A DNA stretch of 64,000 nucleotides from Sarcophilus harrisii (taxonomy: Eukaryota; Chordata; Mammalia; Dasyuromorphia; Dasyuridae), in contig NC_045428.1 of assembly GCF_902635505.1 (NCBI RefSeq), positions 302,241,107 through 302,305,106 of the forward strand, given 5' to 3'. Below the pieces are notes generated by a model. It saw nothing but the letters and a program-made list of their open reading frames with translations, had not been told where the DNA came from and ran no database searches. Shown here one piece after another: positions 53,655 through 64,000 of this stretch (positions within the stretch are counted from its first letter, which is position 1; every line of letters begins with the position of its first letter). Position numbers and translations under genes: made by a program.

Positions 53655-53865
53655 TTTCTATAATGCTTTAAGGTTTGAAATGCGTTATCTCATTTGATAT
53701 CAACAACAACCTTGCTGGAAAGATATTATGGATATTATATATTATAGCTATAGGAAGGCAGACTGTGTTATTCGCCCCATATTATAGAGTTACTTAGGCA
53801 CAATTTGAATTTGAATCCTCCTGACTGCTAGGTCCAGTGCTTCTGCTATGGCAACCTAGTGAGAT
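53655..53865 (-). repeat. Mar-1/MIR-type SINE, antisense
   Basis: 'ctttaaggtttgaaatgcgt', 'tatctcatttgatatcaaca', later 'tttgaatttgaatcctcctg', 'actgctaggtccagtgcttc'. An AT-rich insert lies near 53730-53750. Confidence 0.65.
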
Positions 53866-53939
53866 TCTCTGATATTGGTGCTATAAACATTTATCCTTCT
53901 TGGGACACAAACGAGCTTCCTTTCAGAGAAAATAATGGC

Positions 53940-54045
53940 CACCCGGTATTGTGTGGTGGTAAGAACTTTGGATTTGAAGTCAGAAGATCAGTTATTCCTT
54001 AGCTATGTTACTTACTATATGCTGTGTAAATTTGTTATCTTTTAT
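53940..54045 (+). repeat. MIR-type fragment
   Basis: 'gtattgtgtggtggtaagaa', 'ctttggatttgaagtcagaa', 'cttagctatgttacttact'. Confidence 0.5.
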
Positions 54046-54910
54046 AGCCAATAAGATGTCCTCTAGCTTTTAGACCTCCTATCCCTTTCAGAACAATTGG
54101 TCTACCTTTGGGGCAAAATTACTAGTAGTAGTAGGAGGTGCTTTGAATATCATTATGATTGCTTCTTCAAATCTCTCTGTGTTTGATCATGAGGTTGCTT
54201 TTTCTGAAAATCTTCCCAAGATTCTTCTGTAGTTTTTCAGTGACCCTGACTTGGGCTCATGTCAGCAATCAATAATATAGAAGAAACTGAGGCAGTTTGC
54301 AAAAGAAGACATCTTAAACTGTTGCTAGTTGTAACATGGTTGCTAAATGGTGGCTGGTTGTCATTTTTAGTGTTGTTAGGTTGCCATTGTTAGTGCTGAG
54401 TTACACTGTGTCCGATTGTGACTGATCAGACCAATATGAGCAGCTAATGCTGCTCTGCCACGGGTCAGACACAAATATTCCCTATGACCATCTGGGGTGC
54501 TTCTGGTGCTTCTCTAACTTTACACATCTCACGTTCCTTCTCAGCTACTTCAGTTCTGTTTTGCTCATAGAGCACAACACCTTCCCTGTGCCAGTATCTC
54601 TTATGTCATACAATCAATTCTAAAGTTCTGAAGAGAGACTTTGAGAGTATCTTTATATCGCTTTTTCTGACTACCTTGTGAGTGCTTATTCTGTGTGAGT
54701 TCGCCACAAAATAGTCTTCAATTTGAGGTAACGTTGCAGGCAAATCAAAACTTCTTTCCTGTGGGAAAGAGAAGGAAGCCTAAACTTTTCCATTCCTCTC
54801 CTAAGAAAAACAACAGAAAAATGTTAAGATAAGCTCAAAGAAAAATCTTTCAGAACTGGAAGAACCAGAAGTGTGTTGCTAAATGTTTAACAACTGGGCA
54901 AAAAAAAATG
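54046..54910. other. Intergenic, unassigned
   Basis: Contains imperfect 'ggttgctaa/ggttgcca' direct repeats at 54315-54385. No gene recognised. The 54400-54760 part could be a marsupial retroelement but I cannot name it. Confidence 0.35.
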
Positions 54911-54919
54911 CAACAATAT

Positions 54920-54921
<2 letters not shown>

Positions 54922-54971
<50 letters not shown>
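54922..54971. repeat. (CA)n(TA)n microsatellite
   Basis: About 17 CA units followed by about 8 TA units. Confidence 0.95.
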
Positions 54972-55109
54972 TTAATTGTTTATTTGTTGTTGTTATATAC
55001 ATATATTAACTTTTTAAAATACACATTTTTAAATGAATCATGTTGGGAGAGAAAACACAGAACAAAAGGGAAAAACCATGAAAGAGAGAAAAAAAAAACA
55101 GAAAAAAGC

Positions 55110-55285
55110 AGCACATAATACTTTTTCCCCCTGAGGCAATTGGGGTTAAGTGGCTTGCCCAAGGTCACACAGCTAGGGAAGTGTTAAGTGTCTGAGGTCA
55201 GATTTGAACTCAGGTCCCTCCTGACTTCAGGATTGCTGTTCTATCCACCGTGCCATCTAGCTGCCCCAGAAGCACATATACTTTT
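55110..55285 (-). mobile_element. Short tRNA-derived SINE with ~15-bp target-site duplication, antisense
   Basis: AGCACATAATACTTTT at 55110-55125 and AGCACATATACTTTT at 55271-55285 flank a SINE: 'ctgaggcaattggggttaag', 'caaggtcacacagctaggga', 'tctgaggtcagatttgaact', 'accgtgccatctagctgccc'. The target copies differ by one base. Confidence 0.95.
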
Positions 55286-55489
55286 AAAGTTTAATCTGAA
55301 GTGTTAATAGGGTTTGCTGATTTCCAAATTGTTAATACACTGAAAACAACACTGGACACATACCTGGAAGGATGCTTTATCTTTATAGAGAAAAAGAAAA
55401 CAAAATATCTTAGGGAGGAGAGAGTTTTGAACACCTGACCTCTTTCTATTTGCTCTCAGTCCTCATCTCAGCCTGTTAAAATGCTGGGG

Positions 55490-56035
55490 TCTCTTCAAGA
55501 CTCAGTTTAAATTACTTTGAGTAGGGATGACTTTTCCTGTTTCCCCGGGTGCTAGTACCGGCTCCTTTATGTGTTTCTTCTCTGTATGGATTATGCAAAT
55601 ACCTGCTGAGGTCCAAGTTGGCTTCCCTATTAAAATGAAAGCTACTTGAGGGAAGAACTATTTTTGGATTTTCTTTGAATCCTCTGCACTTAGGAAATGC
55701 CTGACACATTTGTTGTTGTTGTTCAGTCTTGTCTGACTCTTTGTGATCCTGTGGACTATATCGTGCAAATGCTGCCTATAGTGTTTTCTTGGCAAAAATA
55801 CTGAAATGGCTTACCATTGCTTTCTCTAGCTCATTTAACAGATGAGGAAGCTGAGGTGAATTGAATTAAGTGACCTGCCTAGGGTCACACAACTAGGAAG
55901 TATCTGAGGTTGAATTTGAACTCAGGTCTTCCTGGATCCGGGACAAGTGCTCCATTCACTAAACCACCTAAGCTGCCCCAACACAAATGCTTTATACATG
56001 TAGACCTGTTAATAAATGCTTTTTGATTGATTTGT
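55490..56035 (+). repeat. L2 LINE 3' region split by a SINE
   Basis: 'gtctcttcaagactcagttt', 'gatgacttttcctgtttccc', 'attaaaatgaaagctacttg', 'tcctctgcacttaggaaatg' up to about 55705. It resumes after the SINE with 'gttaataaatgctttttgat' to 56035. Confidence 0.75.
55708..55980 (-). mobile_element. tRNA-derived SINE with RTE-like tail, antisense, inserted in L2
   Basis: 'tgttgttgttcagtcttgtc', 'ttaccattgctttctctagc', 'agggtcacacaactaggaag', 'cattcactaaaccacctaag', 'ctgcccca'. Flanking 'acacattt' and 'acacaaat' may be a decayed target duplication. Confidence 0.9.
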
Positions 56036-56310
56036 GGTTGATCAGGGACAGAGAAAAACACACTAAAACCTTCTTGTCGAATTCAAAACAGCTTAGATAG
56101 GGAGAAAAGAAGATGTGTGACTAAAATATAGAGAATTCATAGTTGGCAATTGAAAGATGATTTACCGCAACTGAGCCTGAAACCAGGAGGACTTCACAAA
56201 CTCCAGAAAGATTTTGACACAAAGCTTAAAATCAATATGAGTTGCCATGGAACATTTCAAACTATCTGCATACAATATTCTTGAATGGAAAGGAAAGGCT
56301 CAATAATTGT

Positions 56311-56402
56311 GTGTATAAATGTGTACAATATATGTATACATAATATATACATACATGCATGTTATATACATATATGTATATTATATATACATATATTTTA
56401 GG
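56311..56402. repeat. AT-rich tract of TATATACATA-like units
   Basis: Alternating purine-pyrimidine with many small palindromes. Confidence 0.85.
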
Positions 56403-56444
56403 TGTTTATATGATTAACAGGGTTTACTCTTCAGAAAAAGCTTT

Positions 56445-56520
56445 TTCCCCCTCAAAGGGTAGGGGAGAAGAAAGGAAAGAATTTGAACTAAAAATAAAAT
56501 TGAATTTTAAAAATTAAATC
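56445..56520 (+). repeat. Old LINE-1 3' terminus
   Basis: 'gggagaagaaaggaaagaat', 'ttgaactaaaaataaaattg', then an A-rich end. Resembles the 3' terminus seen at 41470-41540. Confidence 0.55.
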
Positions 56521-57239
56521 CTTGTTGATGAATCAACTTGCAGTTTTTGTTTTATGGTTTGGATCATGTGTCTTGTTGGTGGTCTCATGGTTACCTGTTG
56601 ACAGAGTACCTCAATTGTGGGAGAAATGACCCAAAAGGGGAGAAAAACCCAGCCTCTGGTGCTGAAACTGCAAAACCAAAATAAACAGAATATAGCCAGT
56701 GCTAAATTAATATTTCTATAATGATGTCAGCAGTTTTGGCATAGCATCTGCAGTGAATGGAAAGGCCCCAGGTTCCCAATTGTGTAGCAATGGGAGAGAT
56801 ACTTACTAGATGACAACCCAATTATTGGGGATAGTGACAACCTTGCTCCAGGGACGACACTAAGGGATTATTTCCTGGAATATATTCAGCCATACAGTCA
56901 AAGAGCAATCATGTGTTGAGTTTGCCTAGGTAATAAAAGGAGTAGCTGCTGAATAAAGTGAATTTGGAAAAGGACAGCCATATTTTCATGCCATGCTCAA
57001 TAGCAAGGGCCACAGGTCTCACAGCAAACTCACCTTCAAGTAGCAGGAATAGCAATGCCTACCCAACAAGGTAGGGAATGTGGAGGTGGACAGTCAGGGC
57101 ACAAAGGGGGCAATTGTTTAGCCTGTTTCTGAGGCTAAATTATTTCCAAATCAAATAGGAGCCAGGAAATGAAGGCAAGCTTATTTCACATAGCAACAGA
57201 ATCCCTATGAAGCTGATGATTTTAATGTTGACCATCTGG
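56521..57239. other. Intergenic, unassigned
   Basis: No gene or repeat family recognised. Confidence 0.35.
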
Positions 57240-57480
57240 GTTACAGACAAATAAGACAGTGTCATTCTGGAGGATTATCTATTTAGCAGAGTAATAATAC
57301 AATTATGTAAATACAATATAAGACTTTGGAATTATTCAAAGAACTAGACAAAAAAGTGGTGATTAATGTACATATGTTACCCTGGAGGGGATTCAATAGT
57401 GAATTGTGCCAGGGTTTTGTTCTTGGCCTGTTCTTATATTTTTACCAATGCAACTTATTTGTCAGTCAAACCCATGACTT
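57240..57480 (+). repeat. CR1/L3-type LINE fragment
   Basis: 'gtaataatacaattatgtaa', 'ggtgattaatgtacatatgt', 'gaattgtgccagggttttgt', 'tcttggcctgttcttatatt', 'tttaccaatgcaactt'. Matches the CR1/L3 block around the conserved RT region in sense. It accounts for much of the longest open frame (57326-58012). Confidence 0.6.
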
Positions 57481-57894
57481 TGACATGATAGATTCAGGTG
57501 GAATTTGGGGGGCTCTTTTACATATAATCTCATTGTTTTGGGTTTACAGAAGCTCTGGAGACATCAATTTCTGGCTCATGTTTTCCACAAAATCTCCATG
57601 CTTTTGGCCCCACACAGGGAAATCCTGGGAATTTCACTATCCAATTCATTTCGTTTATCATCCAAAGAGGCTTCAATTACCTTTAAAGCACTCAATGCTA
57701 ACAAAAATTGAATATATTTCACCTGACAAAAAGCTCAGAACAGGCTCAGAACAAAGCTACTTAATCCTTAGGAAAGATTTCTGGAGGGTATTTAGCAATC
57801 CGCCACCTCTCCTAGTTTCCATCTTTTTCTCAGATCTTACTATCCGTGACTCAGGACACAAAAGGATAAGTCTGGATTACCCCACAGGCCCCTT

Positions 57895-58570
57895 CTGTAT
57901 CCATAGGATTATAGGATCAGAACTTTGGAGCTGGAAGAAACTTAGTTCATCAAGTTCAAAGCTCTATTTTTATTCAGGAGGACCCAAAGATTCAGCAAGG
58001 TTAATGATTTGACTGAGATCACAAATTGGCTGAACTGATGCTAAGTGAAGTGAGTAGAACCAAGAGAACATTGTACACAGCAATAATAAGATTATGTGGT
58101 AATCAATTCTGATGGACTTGACTCTCTTCAACAAAGAGGTGATTCAAGGCAATTCCAATGGACTTGTGATAGAAAAAGCCATCTGTATCCAGAGAGAGGA
58201 CTATGGGGACTAAACATGGATCACAGCATAGTATTATCACCTTTTTTGTTGTTTGCTTGCTTGTTTCTTCTTTCTCATTTTTCCTTTTGATTTGGTTTTT
58301 CTTGTGTAGAATGATAAATGTGGAAATATGCTTAGAAGAATTGCACGTTTTACCTATATTGGATTACTTGCTATCTAGGGGAGAAGGAACGTAGGGAGAG
58401 GAAGAAAAATTTGCAACACAAGATTTTGCAAGGGTGAATGTTGAAAACTATCTTTGTATTTTGAAAAATTAAAAGCTATAATTAAAAAAAAACTACAAAT
58501 ATGTGGCAGAGATTTTAACCTAGGTCCATTGATTAAAATCCATCATGCCATATTGCTTTCTTCTTCCCTT
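57895..58570 (-). repeat. MIR-related repeat, antisense, split by a LINE-1
   Basis: Left part: 'tataggatcagaactttgga', 'agcaaggttaatgatttgac', 'tgagatcacaaattggc'. Right part after the LINE-1: 'gtggcagagattttaaccta', 'ggtccattgattaaaatcca', 'tcatgccatattgc'. Confidence 0.7.
58035..58490 (+). mobile_element. 5'-truncated LINE-1 3' end inserted in a MIR-related repeat
   Basis: 'actgatgctaagtgaagtga', 'agaacattgtacacagcaat', 'aaaaagccatctgtatccag', 'ggatcacagcatagtattat', and the end 'ttaaaagctataattaaaaa'. 'cacaaattggc' on the left and 'tacaaatatgtggc' on the right look like a decayed target duplication. Confidence 0.88.
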
Positions 58571-58599
58571 TCAGAAATGAGATGGTACAGTCTTTAAGT

Positions 58600-58905
58600 C
58601 TTTATCTAGGTCTTAATAAACCTGGCTATTTCTTTCTATCTTCTCTCTTACCCTCTGTCATTCAGATTCCAAATCATTTTCTTCTCTCATCAAGGTTTTG
58701 AATCATTTGCCTTTTGTTCTCCTTAAGGTGCCATTTCTCTTAGCTCTGGCCATCTGGTCTCTGTTTCTATTTTTACTTCTCTCTCATGCCTTCTCCTGCT
58801 CTTCTTGGCCTATTGCATTGAACTCATCCTTTAAAAGCCAATTCTACCTCCATTTCTCTGGAAGATTTTCCCTGACTTTCTTTTAAATTTCACATACTAC
58901 TTTGT
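58600..58905 (+). repeat. L2 LINE fragment
   Basis: 'gttctccttaaggtgccatt', 'ctcatgccttctcctgctct', 'tgaactcatcctttaaaagc', 'tctggaagattttccctgac'. Follows the order of the L2 ORF2 C-terminus in sense. Confidence 0.55.
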
Positions 58906-59379
58906 TTTAAATACACTTCTAGAGAAATCATGCTGTTATTTATTGGGAGGAGGGTAGCACTGGAAAGGAAGGAGGAAAGAAAAAGAGAAAGAAAAAGGCC
59001 ACTAGCCTTTTTAGTTTCCACCTAGTTCATCCCTTCTCATTTATATAAAACAAAGGAACATCGTAGAGGATGGTTAAAATTGTTTCCTCATCAATTTCAA
59101 CTCTTTTCCTCCTCCCCTAGTTTGAATACATATGCTCCTGAGAATATTTGCCTGGCAAAGTGATAATAAAATGACATAAAATTTCAAGGGATATCTGACC
59201 AAAAAACATATGACTGAGGAACCCAGGGGAGACAGCAGGAAAAAAAATTCAAAAAAGAGTTAAAAGAGCAAATGTTATCTTAGTCTGGACATTTGTTATA
59301 TTCTGTGAACAACCTGGATTAAGAGAAGAGTTTCATTGCCATTAACTTTTTCATAAACATTAGCTGAAGAAGAATTTCA
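58906..59379. other. Intergenic, unassigned
   Basis: A purine-rich stretch lies at 58965-59000. Nothing else recognised. Confidence 0.35.
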
Positions 59380-60010
59380 ACACTATTGACTGAGAGCTCA
59401 TTAAGGAGAGTTGTACTCAGCTCCCCCTTTCAGGAAAGTCTTATTGACTACCCCCGCCAAGAGGTAGCATCTCACCTGAAGACCATCACTGAAGTATAAT
59501 GTTTGTGTGTTTGAGGTGGAGTAAGGCAGAAAAAGATGTGTCCTTCCTCTATAGGAAAGGCTTACTAATCATACTGTTCCTGATAGATGATGAATAGACC
59601 ATTAGGTAACCCAGAATATAACTAAATAAAGACCAATTGAAATAGAGAATTGATGTCCACCATGGAGCAACAGAAAATGATATCCATTAGGGAACAGACC
59701 CTGCAGAGAGCATTCCTTTGATGATATCACCAGAAAATATCAGCAGCTTTGCAGTGTTAAAGGCTTGCTTCTCCTCTCTGTCTGTGCTCCCTAGCCTTTT
59801 ATGTTTTCTGTATGTATTCCCCATCCACATAAATGCCTCAGTTTTATAAGTTCTTCATGTGTATAAGACCATAAATAAACTTAGGCAAATATTTTTCCAG
59901 CTAACAATATACATTTTGATTTATTAGGGAATTTTCTTGTATTATATTATTGCTGTGTCATTTCAATAAATCTTTGCTGTGAACTAAATTTGTTCTTTAG
60001 CTGAGTAGTA
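59380..60010 (+). mobile_element. Possible old LTR sequence (fossil)
   Basis: Non-coding block with 'ttcataaacattagctgaag' upstream. Near the right end it has 'taagaccataaataaac' and 'tgtcatttcaataaatcttt' followed by 'gctgtgaactaaatttg', which resembles the R-U5 part of some mammalian ERV LTRs. No clear ends or target duplication were found, so the family is not assigned. Confidence 0.3.
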
Positions 60011-60372
60011 AGAATAAACATTCAGTAGTGGTTTGGAGAAGATTAGGATTCACAATCTCCCTTCTGATGTCCTTGGTTCTCTTTGGAAATGAAGAATGAA
60101 TGGTAATCTGGACTCATAGTATCTAGAATCTAGGGTAGTTTTCTGGAGGTTTGGGGTGTTACATAGTTATATTTCACTGGTAAAGGAACTTACTGGTGAG
60201 GAAATTCCTTCTACTAATGTAGGTTGCTTTTTTCTCTTCAATTTAAAAGTTTCGAGGAATTATCTAGTGCATTAAGGGGTTGCTAAAAATCACACAGCCA
60301 CTATGTGTCAGAGGATACATGTCTTCTTGACTCTGAGGCTAGCTTTCTCTCTGCCAAACCATGCTACATGTA

Positions 60373-60560
60373 ATATGGGTATTGTGTGTGTTTACACATA
60401 TACACATACACACATATATTTATTTATGTATGTGTATATATAGGTATACATGTATACCTATGTACAAACGTATCTATATAAGTACATTTCTATGTGAGTA
60501 TGTATAAGTATATACATATATATATATACACACATATATGTGTGTTTGTATAGATGTATG
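60373..60560. repeat. Compound (TG/TA/CA)n low-complexity tract
   Basis: About 190 bp of alternating purine-pyrimidine, with tacacatata-, tgtatacc- and tatatata-type units. Confidence 0.88.
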
Positions 60561-60574
60561 GATATGAAATAATA

Positions 60575-60760
60575 TATGCTCATCCATATATAAGGATCTC
60601 TGAGGGCAACATTTTAATTTTAAAATGTAATGTTATCTACGCTTTATTTTATTTTTATACATTTATTAAATATTTCCCAATTGCATTTTAATTTGGTTTG
60701 GACTGCATTTAGGAATGTTAAGGGTCTGAGGTTTGAGATCCCTGTTTTGTACCATATAAG
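60575..60760. mobile_element. Partial copy of the 62465 hAT-like element
   Basis: 'atataaggatctctgagggc', 'gtaatgttatctacgcttta', 'ttattaaatatttcccaatt', 'gcattttaatttggtttgga' align in order with 62515-62630. Terminal inverted repeats are not clear in this copy. Confidence 0.6.
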
Positions 60761-61149
60761 GGTAAAGAATAAAAAAATCTTAAGTAATCTTTATGTGGTT
60801 AGAACTGGAACTATGATTGAAGTCTTTAGCAGGCATCCCTTGGCTTCATCAGAGAATGTTCACCCTCAATGGATGGTTACTATCTGCCTGTGCATGAATT
60901 AAATCACATGCAAACCAGGGTAAATGAAAGTTTGTGATGAATATGTAGGATTTCTTCAAAATCTTAGTGCCAGCTTAAGCTTCAATTAATTTAAACAAAA
61001 TGGTTTTAATTAGCTTGAACAAAATGGCAGGAAGACTTTAAAAGATGCTCTGAATGTTAAAAAAATGTTTTTTTTCATATTAAGCATTCACTTCTCAGAT
61101 ATAGCTCAGAATCCGTTGGTACCCCTTTGTAGAAATATGACTCCTTTTG

Positions 61150-62230
61150 TGGAAAAAAAAAATCACTTATTGACTAAGCTTTAGCTGATGAGCTCTAATG
61201 AATATTTCCTTTGGTAGTTCTTATCTCTTTCCCCTTTTATCTTACATGTATGATTAGAAGCATTGTCTACTTAGCATCCTTCTTATGAGTTTTAAGATCC
61301 CATGATTTCCCATTGATTGGGACCGTCCCAGCTGCTGCCAATTGTGCTTCTCCTTAAAAATTTTTGCCGAACTTGTCTTATGCCTGACTGGATCAATTCC
61401 TAGATCATAGCTTCAGTTTTAGCCTCACATCAATCATTGGAAAAATACCCTCCTAGCCAGGGATGTGCTGAAGTCAACTTCTTAAATTTTCAGTGTTAAG
61501 TCTTTTTATACTTTGGAAATCTATAAATGCTACAAACCAGGACTTGATTTGTTGTTTTGCTGATTATCTAGATTCAAAGCAATAGATAATGTGTTAACAA
61601 TTTAGATTAAACTTAAAAATATGTTGTGGGTGCATCCACCCCACCCCATAACTGCCCATAAAAAATTTGTGAGTATACCACTCCTCTTAGCTGTGCACCC
61701 ATAACTACCCTCACCTGTCTTGTATATTCGGCCCAGACTTGAAAGATTCCTGCTAGATTTCTCTTCAGACTAAACTACCTATTATGTGATTGTCCACATT
61801 CTGGCCATGATGTTTGTTATTTCCATATACTTCGGGTAGGTCTTTATTGGGTAATTAAGCTTACAATAATGTCACTTGAAATACAATTTTGCACTAATTT
61901 CCATGGAAGGATGGGTAATTATTTTGGCTATAGGCTTATACGACTATATGCAGAGACGCTAACTTTTCCAAGAAGGATTCTAAACATGAACTCTTCCGGC
62001 TCATTTATGGCCAGTGGGGTTTCTGAGCTTGGGCGTGAAGTGACTTCGTAGATTTTCCCAACACTTGTAATAGTTCTCATCCAAACAGCTGCATGTCTTG
62101 AGACCCCACTTGGTGACAGCCAAACTGAGTGAAGACTCAAACATAAATGCCTGGTAGAAATGGATAAAAAGGGAGAGGGGGTGGTTAGAGAGAAGGGTAA
62201 ATTTATATCAACAATGGAATTCTGAGGCAT
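61150..62230. other. Intergenic, unassigned
   Basis: No repeat or gene recognised. Open frames near 61869-62051 (+) and 61928-62254 (-) overlap each other, lack family motifs and have no splice-site context. Confidence 0.35.
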
Positions 62231-62234
62231 AAAT

Positions 62235-62690
62235 AAATAATACAATAACAACATTTTAAGATTTGCAAAGTACTTTGCAATTATTATCTCATTTTTATTA
62301 TCAAAATTATCCTGGGAGGTAGATGCTGTTATTAATCTAATTTTATAGATTAAAAAAACTGAGGTAGAGAATAAATGATTTACTTAGGATTTACCTAGGA
62401 TACCTAGTAAGTGTTTCAGGTTTTCAATTGAGGTGTTCCTGACTCTTGGTTCAATGCTATAGACCAGTAGTGTCAAGCTCAAATAAAAACAAGGTCCCTG
62501 TTTATAAGGATCCCCGAAGGCTTCATATTGACTTAAAAAACCACATATTAAGGTTATCCATGTTCTATTATATTTTTATTTATTTTGTTAAATATTTCCC
62601 AATTACATTTTCATCTGGTTCATGCTATCATTGCAGCCTATGATGATGGGTTTGACACTTCTGCTCTTGTCCCTGTACCACCTAGCTAAT
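62235..62690 (-). repeat. Mar-1/MIR-type SINE, antisense, split by an hAT-like element
   Basis: 'aacattttaagatttgcaaa', 'gtactttgcaattattatct', 'gaggtagatgctgttattaa', 'gaggtgttcctgactcttgg', 'ttcaatgctatagac'. It resumes after 62663 with 'ctcttgtccctgtaccacct', 'agctaat', completing the reversed tRNA-like head. Confidence 0.8.
62465..62663. mobile_element. Non-autonomous hAT-like element (~199 bp)
   Basis: The terminal inverted repeats CAGTAGTGTCAAGCTC and, reversed, CAGAAGTGTCAAACCC match at 13 of 16 positions. The flanking 8-mers CTATAGAC and CTCTTGTC match at five positions and both correspond to the SINE sequence they interrupt, as an old 8-bp target duplication would. The interior is non-coding, so it would have needed a transposase from elsewhere. 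Confidence 0.75.
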
Positions 62691-62713
62691 ATTAACCAGT
62701 TTGGTGTCTAAAG

Positions 62714-62896
62714 CAGGGATTCTTAACCATGAACTTAGATGGCCAAAACAAAAATCCCATCTTTATTTTCAATAATCCCTCACTGAAATTTAGCATCTCC
62801 TTTGATTTTGAATAGAGGCAATTAGTCATTATTCTGAAAAGGGGACCTTCAACTTTAGGAGCCAAAGGTCTATGACACAAAATTTAAGAATTTCTG
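62714..62896. mobile_element. Non-autonomous hAT-like element
   Basis: Starts CAGGGATTCTTAAC and ends, reversed, CAGAAATTCTTAAA (11 of 14 positions match). The interior has 'gaaaaggggaccttcaactt' and 'ggtctatgacacaaaat'. Same broad family as 38018-38415. Confidence 0.65.
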
Positions 62897-63027
62897 GAAA
62901 GAAGGACATTTTACTAAGTACTTCACTGTGTGTTGTGGTTGGGTGGAAAGAAAACTACAAATGACAACTTTAGTCTTGAGCAAACCCTGAATTCTAAAGT
63001 GAGGGAGACAAAGTTAACTTAGTTCAA

Positions 63028-63270
63028 CTTGTTGTTCAGTCTTACTCTAACATGATATTAATTGGGGTTTTCTTGGCAAAGATTCTGGAGTAGTCTGCCA
63101 TTTCCTTTTCCAACTCATTTTACAGATGAGGGAACTGAGGCAAATAGGGTTAAGTACCCCAGATTTACACAGCTGTGTATGAGTTGTAAATATCTGAGGC
63201 TGGATTTGAACTCAGAGAGATGAGTTTTGCTTACTCCAGTCACTGTACTCTATCTACTGCAGCTGCCCCA
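63028..63270 (-). mobile_element. tRNA-derived SINE with RTE-like tail, antisense
   Basis: 'aacttgttgttcagtcttac', 'gtctgccatttccttttcca', 'cagatgagggaactgaggca', 'ctgaggctggatttgaactc', 'ctactgcagctgcccc'. Confidence 0.9.
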
Positions 63271-64000
63271 AGGCTAGGAGAACCTTAAAATAATATGTTG
63301 GCCACTAATCTTGACCCCCTCCCAACCTTATATTCAGTACCCTTCTGCTAACTCCTAATTACCTAGGGTACTCCATGATGTTGCCCTTTCTGAGAATTTA
63401 CCCTCTGAAAATGTCTTTCCTTTGTCCCATTTTTTTTAAACCTCTCTTATGTCTGATAAATGACAGCTAACTATTAAGTCATAGGTGCTCATGATAATTG
63501 TGTTATCTTTCTCAGATATAGACAAAGAATCTAAGGGAATGACTTAGATGGTAAGAATTCAGATATCCTTGTAAACTTGAGGAGAGAGACTCCGGTATGA
63601 TAGAACCAGATTGAAAGGCTGAGCCAATTGTTAAATTTTCAGTATCAGTAATTTATTCAGTATTCAGTAATTTTCCTGTATTTTTTTCTCTCGTGGTTTT
63701 TCCCTTTTATTTTGATTTTTCTCCTTCAAGATGATTAATAAAGAAATGTCTATTAATAAAGTTAGTATAATGTATAACCAGAAAAAATAAAACAATTATT
63801 AATAAATAAATAAATAAAATGGCAGTGTGAGCATTTAACACCTTAGAATAAATCATGGCTTCATTTATTGTTTGGTTGGATGTCTAGAATTAAGAAAATG
63901 ATGAAGATATTAATAATGAAGTTTAAACTCAAAAATGTTTCCTGTTTACATTCCCCTCCCCTCCACCAGAGCTGTTTGTTAAACATTTACAAGCGCATCC
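63271..64000. other. Intergenic, mostly unassigned
   Basis: 63330-63450 is weakly L2-like ('ctccatgatgttgccctttc'). A short (TAAA)n tract lies at 63803-63821. No gene recognised. Confidence 0.35.

Noticed and set aside
57326-58012. The longest non-repeat open frame, 228 codons on the + strand
   Set aside because: Its first part is CR1/L3 LINE sequence and its end runs into an antisense MIR-related repeat. The middle has no family motif or signal. The length is compatible with chance plus repeat content.
61869-62254. Overlapping open frames considered as possible HGD or other exons
   Set aside because: The translated residues do not match homogentisate dioxygenase motifs or any other family I recall, and there are no matching splice sites.
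1-64000. CRISPR arrays, bacterial operons or phage-type systems
   Set aside because: Composition, spliced gene structure and repeat families are all those of a mammalian nuclear genome. Tandem arrays present are minisatellites or microsatellites without spacer structure.

Overview
The window looks like nuclear DNA of a marsupial. This rests on three things seen in the sequence. There are many copies of two marsupial-type tRNA-derived SINEs: a short one ending near an 'aattgcctcag' motif, and a longer one whose 3' half carries an RTE-like tail. There are LINE-1 3' ends of the kind found in marsupial genomes. There is also abundant old L2, CR1/L3 and MIR-type CORE-SINE sequence. The short SINE resembles elements best known from Australian marsupials, but the species cannot be fixed from this sequence alone.

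Only one protein-coding gene can be supported: NDUFB4, on the + strand, encoding an accessory subunit of mitochondrial complex I. It has three coding exons (9517-9690, 15909-16055, 18314-18376), all introns in phase 0, and encodes 127 residues. Its promoter lies in a CpG-rich block (about 9220-9860) with three NRF-1-like sites, one perfect ETS/GABP-type site and a TATA-like box. Intron 1 (6.2 kb) holds an L2 3' end whose last ~59 bp have expanded into an eight-copy minisatellite, plus MIR, L2, SINE and LINE-1 pieces. Intron 2 (2.3 kb) is mostly unassigned. The poly(A) signal is at 18450.

Layout: 1-9200 is upstream intergenic DNA with a 312-bp tetranucleotide repeat, L2, CR1 and MIR fragments, a possible retroviral LTR, and a younger LINE-1 nested inside an older one. 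9220-18475 is NDUFB4. 19200-21750 is a half-L1 (HAL1)-like element with 5' region, ORF1 and 3' region but no recognisable ORF2. 22100-34850 is a dense mix of LINE-1, L2, CR1, RTE and SINE copies and microsatellites. 35000-39000 is dominated by a long, layered CR1/L3 copy. 40900-43060 holds old LINE-1 pieces interrupted by a solo LTR with a 6-bp target-site duplication. 44400-48065 is an antisense LINE-1/HAL1 mosaic. 49000-51720 is a pair of LINE-1 copies in inverted orientation. 52000-64000 is repeat-rich intergenic DNA with several non-autonomous hAT-like elements.

I found no second host gene, tRNA, rRNA or known ncRNA gene, CRISPR array or operon-like structure, and no evidence of a new functional system. 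The most useful observations are about transposon architecture and the NDUFB4 promoter. Family names for repeats come from remembered consensus features, not a database search, and most repeat edges are good only to about 10-30 bases.
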